DNA from: Thermoanaerobaculia bacterium
GTDB taxonomy: Bacteria; Acidobacteriota; Thermoanaerobaculia; Multivoradales; JAIOJS01
Reading direction: 5' to 3'
Assembly (NCBI GenBank): GCA_030429235.1
Contig: JAUIDB010000003.1
Coordinates: forward strand, 62,001-126,000
DNA length: 64,000 bases
The position numbers and the translations under genes were made by a program. The notes beneath the pieces were generated by a model. The model did not search any database. It saw nothing but the letters and a program-made list of their open reading frames with translations, and was not told the origin of the DNA. Position 1 is the stretch's first letter. Each line of letters begins with the position of its first letter. Shown here in pieces: positions 54,241 to 62,328 of the stretch.

Positions 54241-55331
54241 ACGAAACTCCCTTCGAGTTCATTGCACAGAGTCACTAGTTCCCCAGCATCCGCCGCGACC
54301 GCGCGAGCCCGCAGACTGTCGTCGATCTCCACACGGGGATCGAGGAGCGCCGCCCGCTCCAACAGCAGTTCGGCCGCGGCGGCATGATGTCCTAGACGGT
54401 GGTGCTGCTCACCCAGCCCGAGGAGGAAGTCGTCGGCGCTGGCGGCTCGCGTCGAGCGCTGTCGCCAGGCCGGGCCCATCCGCCGGCTCCAGGCCCAGAC
54501 GAAGGCGAGGTAGACCAGGCCGATCTGGAGGAGGAGAGCATCGAGACCCACCCCCTCTCGGACCTGCTCGCGAGCCAGTGCGGGGTCGACGAGGCCGTGG
54601 TGGTACTCGTCGAAGACCCAGGGCTCTGGCAGCGTCGTCGCTAGGGTCTCGAGCCACGAGGGACCGGGTGCGGTACCGAGGCGGCCGTTCGAAAGCAACT
54701 CGGCGGGCATGGCGAGGATCGTCCCGGCTCCAACCCTCCACCGACCGACTACGGGTTCCCCCGAGGCCGTGTGGTAGAGCACCTCGGTCTCGGGAGGGAA
54801 GTTGGGGAACCACCGCAACGAGCGCACCCGCAACGCTTCCCCTTCGAATTTTGGTACGAGCTGCTCTGGCGCCCGCCGGGTTCTCATCCACTCGGTCGGT
54901 CGCAGCGAGCTGGCCACCAGTTCCCACGGCTCGCCAGGGCCGAACTCGCTCAGAGTGCGGGCCTCGGCCCGGCCCGGATGGCGGCCGTTCGAATAGGCGA
55001 GCAGAACACTGCCGCCGGCCTGCAGGTGATCGCGCAACACCGTCGGGTCAAAGGTGAGCGCGGCGCGCTGGAACGGAAAGCCCAGGACCCACGTCTCACC
55101 GGAGCGCGCGGTATCGTGCAGCCGTCGATCGAGAGGAGTCGCGATCGTCTGGACGTCCCGGCCTCGAGCCTCGAGGTAGGACCGGGCCAGAATCCAGCCG
55201 TCGGATCGCGGCGAGAGAGTACTCGGCCCCGCCAGACCGCGCCGCCCCTGGATCAAGAGACCTGCCACCAGGGTGGCCACGAGCCAGAAACCGAGCCAGG
55301 CGACCCGACGACGAGCTGATCCATCAACCAC
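54237..55331 (-). CDS. DUF4350-like membrane protein
   Basis: 364 aa from GTG 55331. N-terminal helix [17 protein letters not shown], then a soluble domain that resembles DUF4350: [20 protein letters not shown], the strand GSVLLAYSN, and [11 protein letters not shown], a typical conserved stretch. A second helix ([22 protein letters not shown]) lies near 265, then a helical cytoplasmic tail. Proteins of this type stand between the DUF4129 and MoxR genes in many genomes. It overlaps the DUF4129-like gene by eight bases and MoxR by four. Confidence 0.82.
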   Translation of the reverse strand: MVDGSARRRVAWLGFWLVATLVAGLLIQGRRGLAGPSTLSPRSDGWILARSYLEARGRDVQTIATPLDRRLHDTARSGETWVLGFPFQRAALTFDPTVLRDHLQAGGSVLLAYSNGRHPGRAEARTLSEFGPGEPWELVASSLRPTEWMRTRRAPEQLVPKFEGEALRVRSLRWFPNFPPETEVLYHTASGEPVVGRWRVGAGTILAMPAELLSNGRLGTAPGPSWLETLATTLPEPWVFDEYHHGLVDPALAREQVREGVGLDALLLQIGLVYLAFVWAWSRRMGPAWRQRSTRAASADDFLLGLGEQHHRLGHHAAAAELLLERAALLDPRVEIDDSLRARAVAADAGELVTLCNELEGSFV

Positions 55332-56019
55332 GATCGGCTCCCATCTGTACGTCGGAGGCGGAGCCGACCGCGGCCGCCACCCGACGACCGAGCTGCGCCA
55401 CCTCGTCGATGCCCCGGAGCTGGGGACCGTAGAGACCCCGATCGATCAGTTCCAGCGATCGCCGGGTCTCGGCTCCGATTCCGGCAGTGGCCACTACGAG
55501 TTCGTCGGTGGTCCAAGATTCGTCGAGACCGGACGGAGCCAACCGGAGGGCCGCAAACCACCACAGTGCTTCCAGCGCCGGTCTGATCTCCCCGGCTGCC
55601 ACCGCGCGCGAGAACGTCGCCCACCACTGCTCGGCCGAAAGTCCTGCTTCCTCCCGCCGCGACGGCGTGGCCGCTCGCACGGTCGCCATCGGCACCGAGC
55701 GACCGCGCCAGAGAGCTACCCAGCGGAAGGTGAGCGCGACGACCAGACCGACCAGCAGCAGAAGCAGTCCCCAGAGCAGGACCGCCACCAGGGTATCGAG
55801 CAGCTCGACCGACACCCGGGTCTGAATCCATCCGCCCAGAGCGTCGAAGAGGGTCGCCACGACCTCACCGCCGTAGTCGACCCAGTCGAGGCCCTCGACT
55901 TCGGTATCGACTTCGTGACCCGCGACGACCCGTTCCCAGACCGCAGCGTCAGCCGGTTGCCAGACCACAGGAGCCATTTCGACGGCGGCGTCGAGTCCCG
56001 CGCCCGGGGGACCCTTCAC
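55324..56019 (-). CDS. DUF4129-like membrane protein
   Basis: 231 aa from GTG 56019, which forms GTGA with the upstream stop; a frame extension to 56052 would overlap more. One strong membrane helix, LLDTLVAVLLWGLLLLLVGLVVALTF, lies at about 72-97. The C-terminal cytoplasmic domain has the DUF4129-like pattern with RPALEALWWFAALRLA, WTTDELV and the final ELIDRGLYGPQL. The N-terminal part is periplasmic by this orientation. Its place among SpoIIM, MoxR and DUF58 genes supports the call. Function is unknown. Confidence 0.78.
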   Translation of the reverse strand: MKGPPGAGLDAAVEMAPVVWQPADAAVWERVVAGHEVDTEVEGLDWVDYGGEVVATLFDALGGWIQTRVSVELLDTLVAVLLWGLLLLLVGLVVALTFRWVALWRGRSVPMATVRAATPSRREEAGLSAEQWWATFSRAVAAGEIRPALEALWWFAALRLAPSGLDESWTTDELVVATAGIGAETRRSLELIDRGLYGPQLRGIDEVAQLGRRVAAAVGSASDVQMGADRG

Positions 56020-56987
56020 TCGCGATCGTCTCCCGTGGGCGGCAACGTCCACGACTCACCCTGCCAGCTCTCACCCTCCTCCGTCGACGGTTCCGACGGG
56101 GCGGCGCTCCCTGCCGGGGAGGGATGCGGCTCGATCAGAGACTCCAGGCGACTGGCGATGTCGTCTCCTTCTCGCCGTCGCCGCTGGTCGATGTAGAGGG
56201 CCGCCAGGATGAAGTAGGAGTAGAGGGTGACGCCGAGTTGTACCAGGCCGGCCAGGACCGAAAACGGCATCGAGATCCAGAGGACGCGGCTCAGGGTCTG
56301 ATGCAGTTGCTGGACATCGCCCGAGGCAGCGTCGCGGAAGGTGACGTACTGGGTCCAGGCCGTCACCGGAAGCTGGACCGCCATGCTAACGGCGGTACTG
56401 AGCACCACGACGACCACCAGGGCTCCCAGCGCCTTGACCAGCGGAGACCTCGTGAACTGCTGCGACGGGTTGAACTTCATCAACTCCCAGGAACGACTCA
56501 ACGCATCGAAGCCGAATCTCTGCTCGCGCAGCATGATCGGCATCCGCAGCGTCCACATCAGCATCAAGAAGACCCCGGGGAGAATGCAGGCGACGAAGCC
56601 GAAGCCAATCAAGACACAGGCGAGGAGGTCGGTACCCCAGATCCGGGGCCGAAGGTAGGTCGCGAGGGCGCGCTTCCAGGGAATCGGCTCGCCGTGCTCC
56701 GCCCCGATCGCAGCGAGAAACTGGGCCCGGTAAATCACCATCATCCACGCCATGAGCACCAGCAGGACCACGAAGTAGATCCCCATTACGGCCAACAAGC
56801 TGAACGGGTCGCTCTCTCCCATCTCCAGGGTCTTCAGACTGAAGTAGTTGGACGAGACGTTGACCACCACCAGCGCCGGCGCCAGCAAAAGGGCAAACGG
56901 GACGAGAATCGCCCGCAGGTGTTGGCGCGTGCTCTTCCAGGCGTGGTCGAGCAGTTCGGCGAAACCCAGAGTTCGAAGTTCGTTCAT
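56016..56987 (-). CDS. Integral membrane protein of the MoxR/DUF58 cluster
   Basis: 323 aa. Six predicted membrane helices (about 25-45, 65-90, 115-145, 180-205, 230-260), with the first cytoplasmic helix LGFAELLDHAWKSTRQHLR, which resembles the start of glycerophosphodiester-phosphodiesterase-membrane-domain and DUF975-type proteins. A Ser/Glu/Pro-rich tail ends it. No catalytic residues are visible. ATGA overlap with the SpoIIM-like gene upstream and GTGA with the DUF4129-like gene downstream place it firmly in the operon. Confidence 0.82.
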   Translation of the reverse strand: MNELRTLGFAELLDHAWKSTRQHLRAILVPFALLLAPALVVVNVSSNYFSLKTLEMGESDPFSLLAVMGIYFVVLLVLMAWMMVIYRAQFLAAIGAEHGEPIPWKRALATYLRPRIWGTDLLACVLIGFGFVACILPGVFLMLMWTLRMPIMLREQRFGFDALSRSWELMKFNPSQQFTRSPLVKALGALVVVVVLSTAVSMAVQLPVTAWTQYVTFRDAASGDVQQLHQTLSRVLWISMPFSVLAGLVQLGVTLYSYFILAALYIDQRRRREGDDIASRLESLIEPHPSPAGSAAPSEPSTEEGESWQGESWTLPPTGDDRE

Positions 56988-58033
56988 GATTCTCTCCTCA
57001 CGTGCATTCGAGGGAAGGGCTTCGAGCCGATGGGGTCTCGATTCGCTTCCCGATCCCTACCCACCATCGCCGGTCTCCGCTCCTCGCCGCTAGCGCCCGA
57101 GAAGACCCAAGCCAAGAAGAGGGCCAGCAGGACCCAGCCCAGTGCCACCTTCAAACCCAGGGCCAGTGCCGGCGCCGGTGAGACGACGGCTTCGACCAGG
57201 CCCAGGACCGCGAACCAGGGCAGACAACCCAGGATCACCACCACGCCATCACGACCCGCCGCCGCCATCACCTCGGCGCGCGGGCGGTCCGAAGCCAGGA
57301 ACCAGGAAGCGCCGACCCGCAGCCCCACCCCGGCGGCGACCAGAATCAGAGTGATCTCCAGGGGCCCGTGGGCGGCGACGAACTCCAATAGCTCGCCCGC
57401 CATGGCGAACCGCAGCGTGCCTCCCAGGACCGCCCCCAGCATGTACCCGTTGAGCAGGACCACCCAGAGCGCGCCGAGACCGAAGAGGGCCCCCAGGGCA
57501 AAGGCGGTCAGCGCGACCGACATGTTGTTGGTGGCGATCGCCGACGACGACATGGCGGGCGGCATGGTGGTGGTGAGGGACTCGGTCCAGAGTCTGCCCT
57601 CCTCCAGGCCCGCCAGGGCATCGTCGGGGAGCAGGGCCGAGGTCACGGCCGGATCGATGAGGGCACCGAAGAAACCGAAGAGCGCTGCCACCAGAAAGAG
57701 CGCCAGACAAACTCCCGCCGCCGGCAGGTGCCGCCGGGCGGCGGCCGGAAAGGTCTGCCGAAAGAACCGTCCCAGCGACTTCCACACGCTCCGCTGCCGC
57801 CCCTGCAGCAGGTGGGTTCCCTCGACGGTGAGCTGCGCCAGCCGCCGGGCTACTCCGGTACCGGGCAGATGGGATCGCGCCCACGCGTGGTCGTGCATCA
57901 CCTGCCGGTAGAGCAGGGCCAGCCGTTCGAGTTCGCGATAGTCCATCGCCTCGCCCCGTCGGAGGCACCCGAGTTGCGCGTCCAGTTCGTCCCAGACCGG
58001 GCGGCGCAAACGGACGAACCGTTCGTAGTTCAC
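56984..58033 (-). CDS. SpoIIM-like (stage II sporulation protein M family) membrane protein
   Basis: 349 aa. An N-terminal cytoplasmic helical region with ELERLALLYRQVMHDHAWAR, then six or seven membrane helices including LFLVAALFGFFGALI and a central IATNNMSVALTAFALGALFGLGALWVVLLNGYMLG, the best-conserved SpoIIM stretch. The family is widespread in non-sporulating bacteria next to RDD and MoxR genes, where it is thought to be part of an envelope complex. It is coupled to both neighbours by ATGA overlaps (58033-58030, 56987-56984). Confidence 0.9.
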   Translation of the reverse strand: MNYERFVRLRRPVWDELDAQLGCLRRGEAMDYRELERLALLYRQVMHDHAWARSHLPGTGVARRLAQLTVEGTHLLQGRQRSVWKSLGRFFRQTFPAAARRHLPAAGVCLALFLVAALFGFFGALIDPAVTSALLPDDALAGLEEGRLWTESLTTTMPPAMSSSAIATNNMSVALTAFALGALFGLGALWVVLLNGYMLGAVLGGTLRFAMAGELLEFVAAHGPLEITLILVAAGVGLRVGASWFLASDRPRAEVMAAAGRDGVVVILGCLPWFAVLGLVEAVVSPAPALALGLKVALGWVLLALFLAWVFSGASGEERRPAMVGRDREANRDPIGSKPFPRMHVRRES

Positions 58034-58776
58034 TCTCCGGGCTCCGACTTCGGGGGCGCCAGGAACGCCTCCTCGAGCCGAGCTCGAGGCTCTCCGGTGG
58101 GAGGCAGGAATCCCGGAGAGGCCTGGTCAACCCACTCGACGAGGCGCGACGCCAACCGGGTTCGCTCCCTCTCTTCCAGGATCGGCGCTCGCCGCAGAAA
58201 GGCCTCGATGACCTCGACCTCCTGCCGACGCCAACCGGTGGGAACCCGGCTCACGATCAACTCGGTCTGGGCTCGCCGTTCGTGGATCACCAGGGTGCCG
58301 GCGATACGATCGCCGAGGCGACGCGCCAGGGGGTCGATCGCCATCAGTAGCGCACCGATCAGGACGTCGACGGTGCGAACCAGATTCCGCACCACGAGCT
58401 GCGTGGCATCGGCTCGGCCGCCGAGACGGGACACCACGCGGAGCCCCAGCCATCGTTTACCGAGAGTCTGTCCCCGACCGTAGAGCTCCTGCAGGGCGAA
58501 GAACCCGTAGTCGATGGCAAACGCGCCCGCCAACAGGATCCCGATCGTCCAGGCCACCGACAACCCGATGAACTGGGCTCCGAAGAACCCGCCGAGCCAC
58601 CAGAAGAGGAGCAGGATCGCCAGCAGGGTGTAGTCGATCGTGGCCGCGAGGATGCGGCTTCCCACCCGCGCCACGGGCAGATCGATGACGACGTTGTCGA
58701 TTCCCAGCACCCGTTCGGGGGCGGCCGGCGCGCTCGACGCGCGGGAACTCGAAAACGAACCGGAGGAACTCGACAC
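58030..58776 (-). CDS. RDD-family membrane protein
   Basis: 248 aa if started at GTG 58776, before a Ser-rich leader; the frame stays open further upstream but would run into the upp gene. RDD marks: ARVGSRILAATIDYTLLAILL with the Arg and Asp pair, and a second helix pair, then LGKRWLGLRVV and RNLVRTVDVL, with the final conserved Asp in GDRIAGTLVI. The C-terminal 80 residues are soluble. RDD proteins may be ion exchangers or transporters; here it opens the SpoIIM-MoxR block. Confidence 0.85.
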   Translation of the reverse strand: MSSSSGSFSSSRASSAPAAPERVLGIDNVVIDLPVARVGSRILAATIDYTLLAILLLFWWLGGFFGAQFIGLSVAWTIGILLAGAFAIDYGFFALQELYGRGQTLGKRWLGLRVVSRLGGRADATQLVVRNLVRTVDVLIGALLMAIDPLARRLGDRIAGTLVIHERRAQTELIVSRVPTGWRRQEVEVIEAFLRRAPILEERERTRLASRLVEWVDQASPGFLPPTGEPRARLEEAFLAPPKSEPGE

Positions 58777-58825
58777 GGTGGCGCCATTGTACTGCGGTGG
58801 CGCGGGGTCGCCGGCCCGTCGCGAC

Positions 58826-59470
58826 CTACTCGTTGGTGCCGAACATTCGATCGCCGGCATCTCCCAGACCGGGGACGATGAAACCCCGCTCGTCGAGATG
58901 GCTGTCGACCGCCGCCGTGATGATCGGCACCTCGGGGAACTGACGATGGAAGTTGGAGATACCCTCGGGCGCGGCCAGCAGGCAGACCATCCGAATCGAT
59001 CGCGGCTTCTCGCGCCAGACTCGACCGACGGCCGCCGCCGCCGAGTTGCCGGTAGCGAGCATGGGATCGACGACCACCACGTCGCGCTCTTCCATCCAGG
59101 CCGGCATCTTGAAGTAGTACTCGACCGGCTCGAGCGTCTCTTCGTTGCGATACATCCCGACGTGGCCGACCCGGGCCCCCGGGATCAGATCGAGGAACCC
59201 ATCGAGCATGCCGAGACCGGCCCGCAGCACCGGAGCGATCACCAGCTTGCGACCCTCGATGCGGGGAACCTTCATCTCGGCGAGGGGCGTCCGAATGGTC
59301 TCCTCGCGCAACGGCAAGTCCCGTGTGGCCTCGTAGGCGAGCAGCAGGCTCACCTCGCGCAGCAGGGAGCGAAACTGCAGGGTCGGCGTCTCGGTCCGCC
59401 GCATCAGGCCGAGCTTGTGCTGCACCAGGGGGTGTTCGACGACCGTAACGCTTCCCGTTTCCGCTCCCAT
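58826..59470 (-). CDS. upp: Uracil phosphoribosyltransferase
   Basis: 214 aa from ATG 59470, which overlaps the thiolase stop by one base. Converts uracil and PRPP to UMP in pyrimidine salvage. Marks: [30 protein letters not shown], the PRPP loop [15 protein letters not shown] (GN for the commoner GG), and the uracil-binding end [16 protein letters not shown]. Length and both ends are normal. Its placing after a thiolase gene seems to reflect operon packing more than pathway. Confidence 0.96.
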   Translation of the reverse strand: MGAETGSVTVVEHPLVQHKLGLMRRTETPTLQFRSLLREVSLLLAYEATRDLPLREETIRTPLAEMKVPRIEGRKLVIAPVLRAGLGMLDGFLDLIPGARVGHVGMYRNEETLEPVEYYFKMPAWMEERDVVVVDPMLATGNSAAAAVGRVWREKPRSIRMVCLLAAPEGISNFHRQFPEVPIITAAVDSHLDERGFIVPGLGDAGDRMFGTNE

Positions 59471-60906
59471 CAGCCTCGCTCCACGACCATGGCGAAGCCG
59501 ACGCCGCCGGCCGCACAGACCGTCATCAGACCCAGCTCCTGACCGCGACGCCGCAGCTCGTACAGGAGCTGCATCGTGACCCGCCCACCGGTGGCTCCGA
59601 ACGGGTGGCCGATCGAGATCGACCCGCCGTTGACGTTGAACTTGTCGAGGTCGACGACCCCCAGGGGCTTGGACCGTCCCAGCTCCTCGCGGGCGAACTT
59701 CGGCGAGGCGAACGCCTTCAGGTTCGAGACGATCTGAGCCGCGAAGGCCTCGTGCATCTCGATCAGGTCGAGATCCCCCAGCTGGACGCCGGCCCGAGCC
59801 AGGGCCTGCGGCGCCGCGTAGGCGGGCCCCTGCAGCAATTGGGTGGCGGGATCGAGCGAGGCGTAGGCCCACGACCGGATGTAGCCGAGCGGTTCGTAGC
59901 CGAGAGCCTTGGCCTTCTTCTCGCTCATCAGCAGGAGCGCCGACGCGCCGTCAGTGAGAGGGCTCGAGTTGCCCGCCGACAGGGTCCCGTACCGCTTGTC
60001 GAACACGGGCTTGAGCTTGGCCAGGGCTTCCATGGTGGAGTCCGAACGCACGCCGTTGTCGACCAGGGTGACGCGGTCGTGCTTCGGCGGCGCGAATACC
60101 GGCACCACCTGCTCCGCGAAACGACCCTCGCGGATGGCGGCCGCCGCCCGCTCGTGGGACATCAGGGCGATCTCGTCCTGAGAGAAGCGGGAGATGTCGT
60201 TCTCCTTGGCCATCTTCTCCGCCGACTGACCCATGGTCTGGCCCGTGGTGTACTCCGCGATGGCCGGAGGGATCGGAACCAGATCCTTGGGACGGACCTT
60301 GGCGATGACTCCCAGTTTCTGGGCCGTGCTCTTGGCCTTTGACAGCTCCATCAAGCGGTGCGCCGCGTTCTGCGAGTACCGGATCGGAACGTTGGAGAGC
60401 GACTCGGCGCCACCGGCGAGTCCGACCTCGGCCTGCCCCACCAGAATCGCTTCGGCCACCGACGTGATCGCCCGGTTCGAAGACGCGCAGGCCAGATTGA
60501 CCGAGTAGCCAGGGATGTCGCCGGGGAGCGAAGCACGGAAGACGACCTCGCGACCGAGATTGGGCGCCGCCAGCGACGGCATCACGCAACCGAACACCGA
60601 GAGGTCGACCTCGGAGCCGTCGATGCCGCTCCGCGTGACGAGCTCCGAGGCGGCGACGCCGGCCAGATCGACCACGTCCATGGCGTTGTAGTCGGTCCCC
60701 ACCTTGCAGAAGGGAGTGCGGCAGGCATCGACGATGGCGACCCGACCACCGGGTCCCGAGAGCTTGCGCTTCGAGACCTTGCGAATCGCTGGCGCCTGCT
60801 TCGAGGTCCACACGGTGTCGGCGCGCGTGGAGATCTCTTCGAGGACCGACGCTTCGTTCGGGGTGGGAAGCGGATCGAGGGCCGGGGCGGTGGACTTGGG
60901 GGCCAT
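59470..60906 (-). CDS. Thiolase family acetyl-CoA acyltransferase (FadI-like)
   Basis: 478 aa with AGGAG seven bases before ATG. An N-terminal extension of about 50 residues, basic near its end, precedes the thiolase fold [15 protein letters not shown]. The acyl-accepting Cys140 is in [12 protein letters not shown], with the catalytic [19 protein letters not shown] with His, and the final [11 protein letters not shown] with the second Cys. FadI-type enzymes cleave 3-ketoacyl-CoA in beta-oxidation. No FadJ-type partner lies adjacent; the extension is longer than in most bacterial thiolases. Confidence 0.93.
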   Translation of the reverse strand: MAPKSTAPALDPLPTPNEASVLEEISTRADTVWTSKQAPAIRKVSKRKLSGPGGRVAIVDACRTPFCKVGTDYNAMDVVDLAGVAASELVTRSGIDGSEVDLSVFGCVMPSLAAPNLGREVVFRASLPGDIPGYSVNLACASSNRAITSVAEAILVGQAEVGLAGGAESLSNVPIRYSQNAAHRLMELSKAKSTAQKLGVIAKVRPKDLVPIPPAIAEYTTGQTMGQSAEKMAKENDISRFSQDEIALMSHERAAAAIREGRFAEQVVPVFAPPKHDRVTLVDNGVRSDSTMEALAKLKPVFDKRYGTLSAGNSSPLTDGASALLLMSEKKAKALGYEPLGYIRSWAYASLDPATQLLQGPAYAAPQALARAGVQLGDLDLIEMHEAFAAQIVSNLKAFASPKFAREELGRSKPLGVVDLDKFNVNGGSISIGHPFGATGGRVTMQLLYELRRRGQELGLMTVCAAGGVGFAMVVERG

Positions 60907-61114
60907 GGAAGTCTCCTAGCTGGGGTCCCGAGGTGTATCCGGGACCGACATTCGATACGAAAATGCCGCCGTGCGGCTCGACTCTGGAGTCACCCACAGG
61001 CGCCTCCACACTCGCGTTCGATCTCACTGATCTCGTGCTAAACCGGGTGCATCGAGCCGAACTCGCTCGACCTCACCCCACTACTCTACCGCACTCCCGA
61101 CCTGGTTTGCCGCA

Positions 61115-61984
61115 CTACGGCATCGCACCCGTGGTGAGTGCCGGAAGGCTCGGAAAGGCCACTCGGCGCACTCCGAGCTCGGTCCACATCGCTCCGAGAT
61201 CGACCTCTGGTGCTTGGCGGTCCTCGCCCTGGTCCTCAGGGCGCTCGATCTCATCGTCCTCGACCTCCACCCAGGCTCGCAAGCGCTCGAAGCGAAGGGC
61301 CAGGCCACGCGTTCGCCGCCCCGGACCGTGCTCTCGGTGGTGCTGCACGGCCGCCCGGAGTTCGCTCGTCGAGCCGAGGACGAGGTGAGGACGGGCCCAG
61401 GTCGTCGCCCAAGGCAGATCCTGCGAGTCACGCAACAGCAACAGAGTTGCGCCTCGACGAGCCGCCCACCAGCACCATACCAAGGTCTCGGCTCGCGACA
61501 CCGGTCCGCACGCGAGGACGATCGGCCGGCCGTCGACTCCCGTCAGGTGGGGTTCGAGTCGGACGGCCAACCCCTCGGCAGCTCGGCCCAGCGTCGAACT
61601 CTCCAGGCTCAGCGGCTGGCCACGCCAGAGCACGAAACCGGTTCCGCCGTCGGGAAGCAACGACCCATCGGCGACCGGCACCGTCGCAAGACCCTCGAGC
61701 GGAGGCACCGACCAGTGGTCCGAACCTTCACCGGCGCTCAGCCAGGGGACCGATTCCCAGCCCGCGCCCCGCAGACCGAGGTCGGTCGCCAAGGCGTGAT
61801 GGGGCCAGTCCGCCCCGAAGGCGACTCGGTGGGAAGGAGCATCCCTAGGCGCCGCTTCACCGACCTTCAGGATGGCGGTCGCGAGGTATCGGAACGACCA
61901 CCAGCGCCAATGGCCACCCCGCAGAAAGAACAGGGCCGGCTGGTCGGGATCCGAGACCAGCTGCTGATCCCAGCCGGTGACCAA
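61115..61984 (-). CDS. Degenerate AMP-binding (ANL superfamily)-like protein
   Basis: 289 aa from TTG 61984, with AGGA a few bases upstream. The course resembles the N-terminal half of acyl-CoA synthetases: ALFFLRGGHWRWWSFRYLA, then VAFGADWPHHALATDLGLRG, VPVADGSLLPDGGTGFVLWR, and IVLACGPVSRAETLVWCWWA with GATLLLLRD. The P-loop (TSGTTGxPK) and the C-terminal domain are absent, so it cannot be a working synthetase. This homology is my reading and weak. It lies six bases after the PHA-region-like gene, so the two are likely co-transcribed. Confidence 0.5.
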   Translation of the reverse strand: MVTGWDQQLVSDPDQPALFFLRGGHWRWWSFRYLATAILKVGEAAPRDAPSHRVAFGADWPHHALATDLGLRGAGWESVPWLSAGEGSDHWSVPPLEGLATVPVADGSLLPDGGTGFVLWRGQPLSLESSTLGRAAEGLAVRLEPHLTGVDGRPIVLACGPVSRAETLVWCWWAARRGATLLLLRDSQDLPWATTWARPHLVLGSTSELRAAVQHHREHGPGRRTRGLALRFERLRAWVEVEDDEIERPEDQGEDRQAPEVDLGAMWTELGVRRVAFPSLPALTTGAMP

Positions 61985-61990
61985 GCGGTC

Positions 61991-62275
61991 CTAGGCTCGC
62001 TCCATCGCGGCTTCGAGTGCCTGGCTGATCTTCTGCTCGATCAACCCACGCATCATGCTGGCCGGCGGACTCAGCTGGGCCCGACCGACGACCTTGCCGT
62101 CCTCCAACTGGATGGTCCCCTTGGCGCCAGGACCGGAAAGATGGAGGACATCGCCCTCCCACTTTCGCTGCAACATGCCACCGGGAAACTGTTGGGCCAG
62201 GGCACCGTCCAGGATGGGACGCAACTCGTCGGTGGACGTGATGTTGGTGGGGCGTTCGATCATCAGCTCGCTCAT
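61991..62275 (-). CDS. Small polyhydroxyalkanoate-granule-region-like protein
   Basis: 94 aa. The middle KWEGDVLHLSGPGAKGTIQLED and following AQLSPPASMMRGLIEQKISQALE have the strand-loop-strand-helix pattern of the short PHA system / granule-region family, whose members read like a START-type beta half ending in a helix. No phaC or other PHA gene is in the window. No signal peptide. It lies 53 bases after the sulfatase-like gene and six before the ANL-like gene. Confidence 0.6.
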   Translation of the reverse strand: MSELMIERPTNITSTDELRPILDGALAQQFPGGMLQRKWEGDVLHLSGPGAKGTIQLEDGKVVGRAQLSPPASMMRGLIEQKISQALEAAMERA

Positions 62276-62328
62276 GCGGCGGAAACTATCACAGCCGAGT
62301 TCCGGGCGCCGACTTCCGGCAGTCCCGA

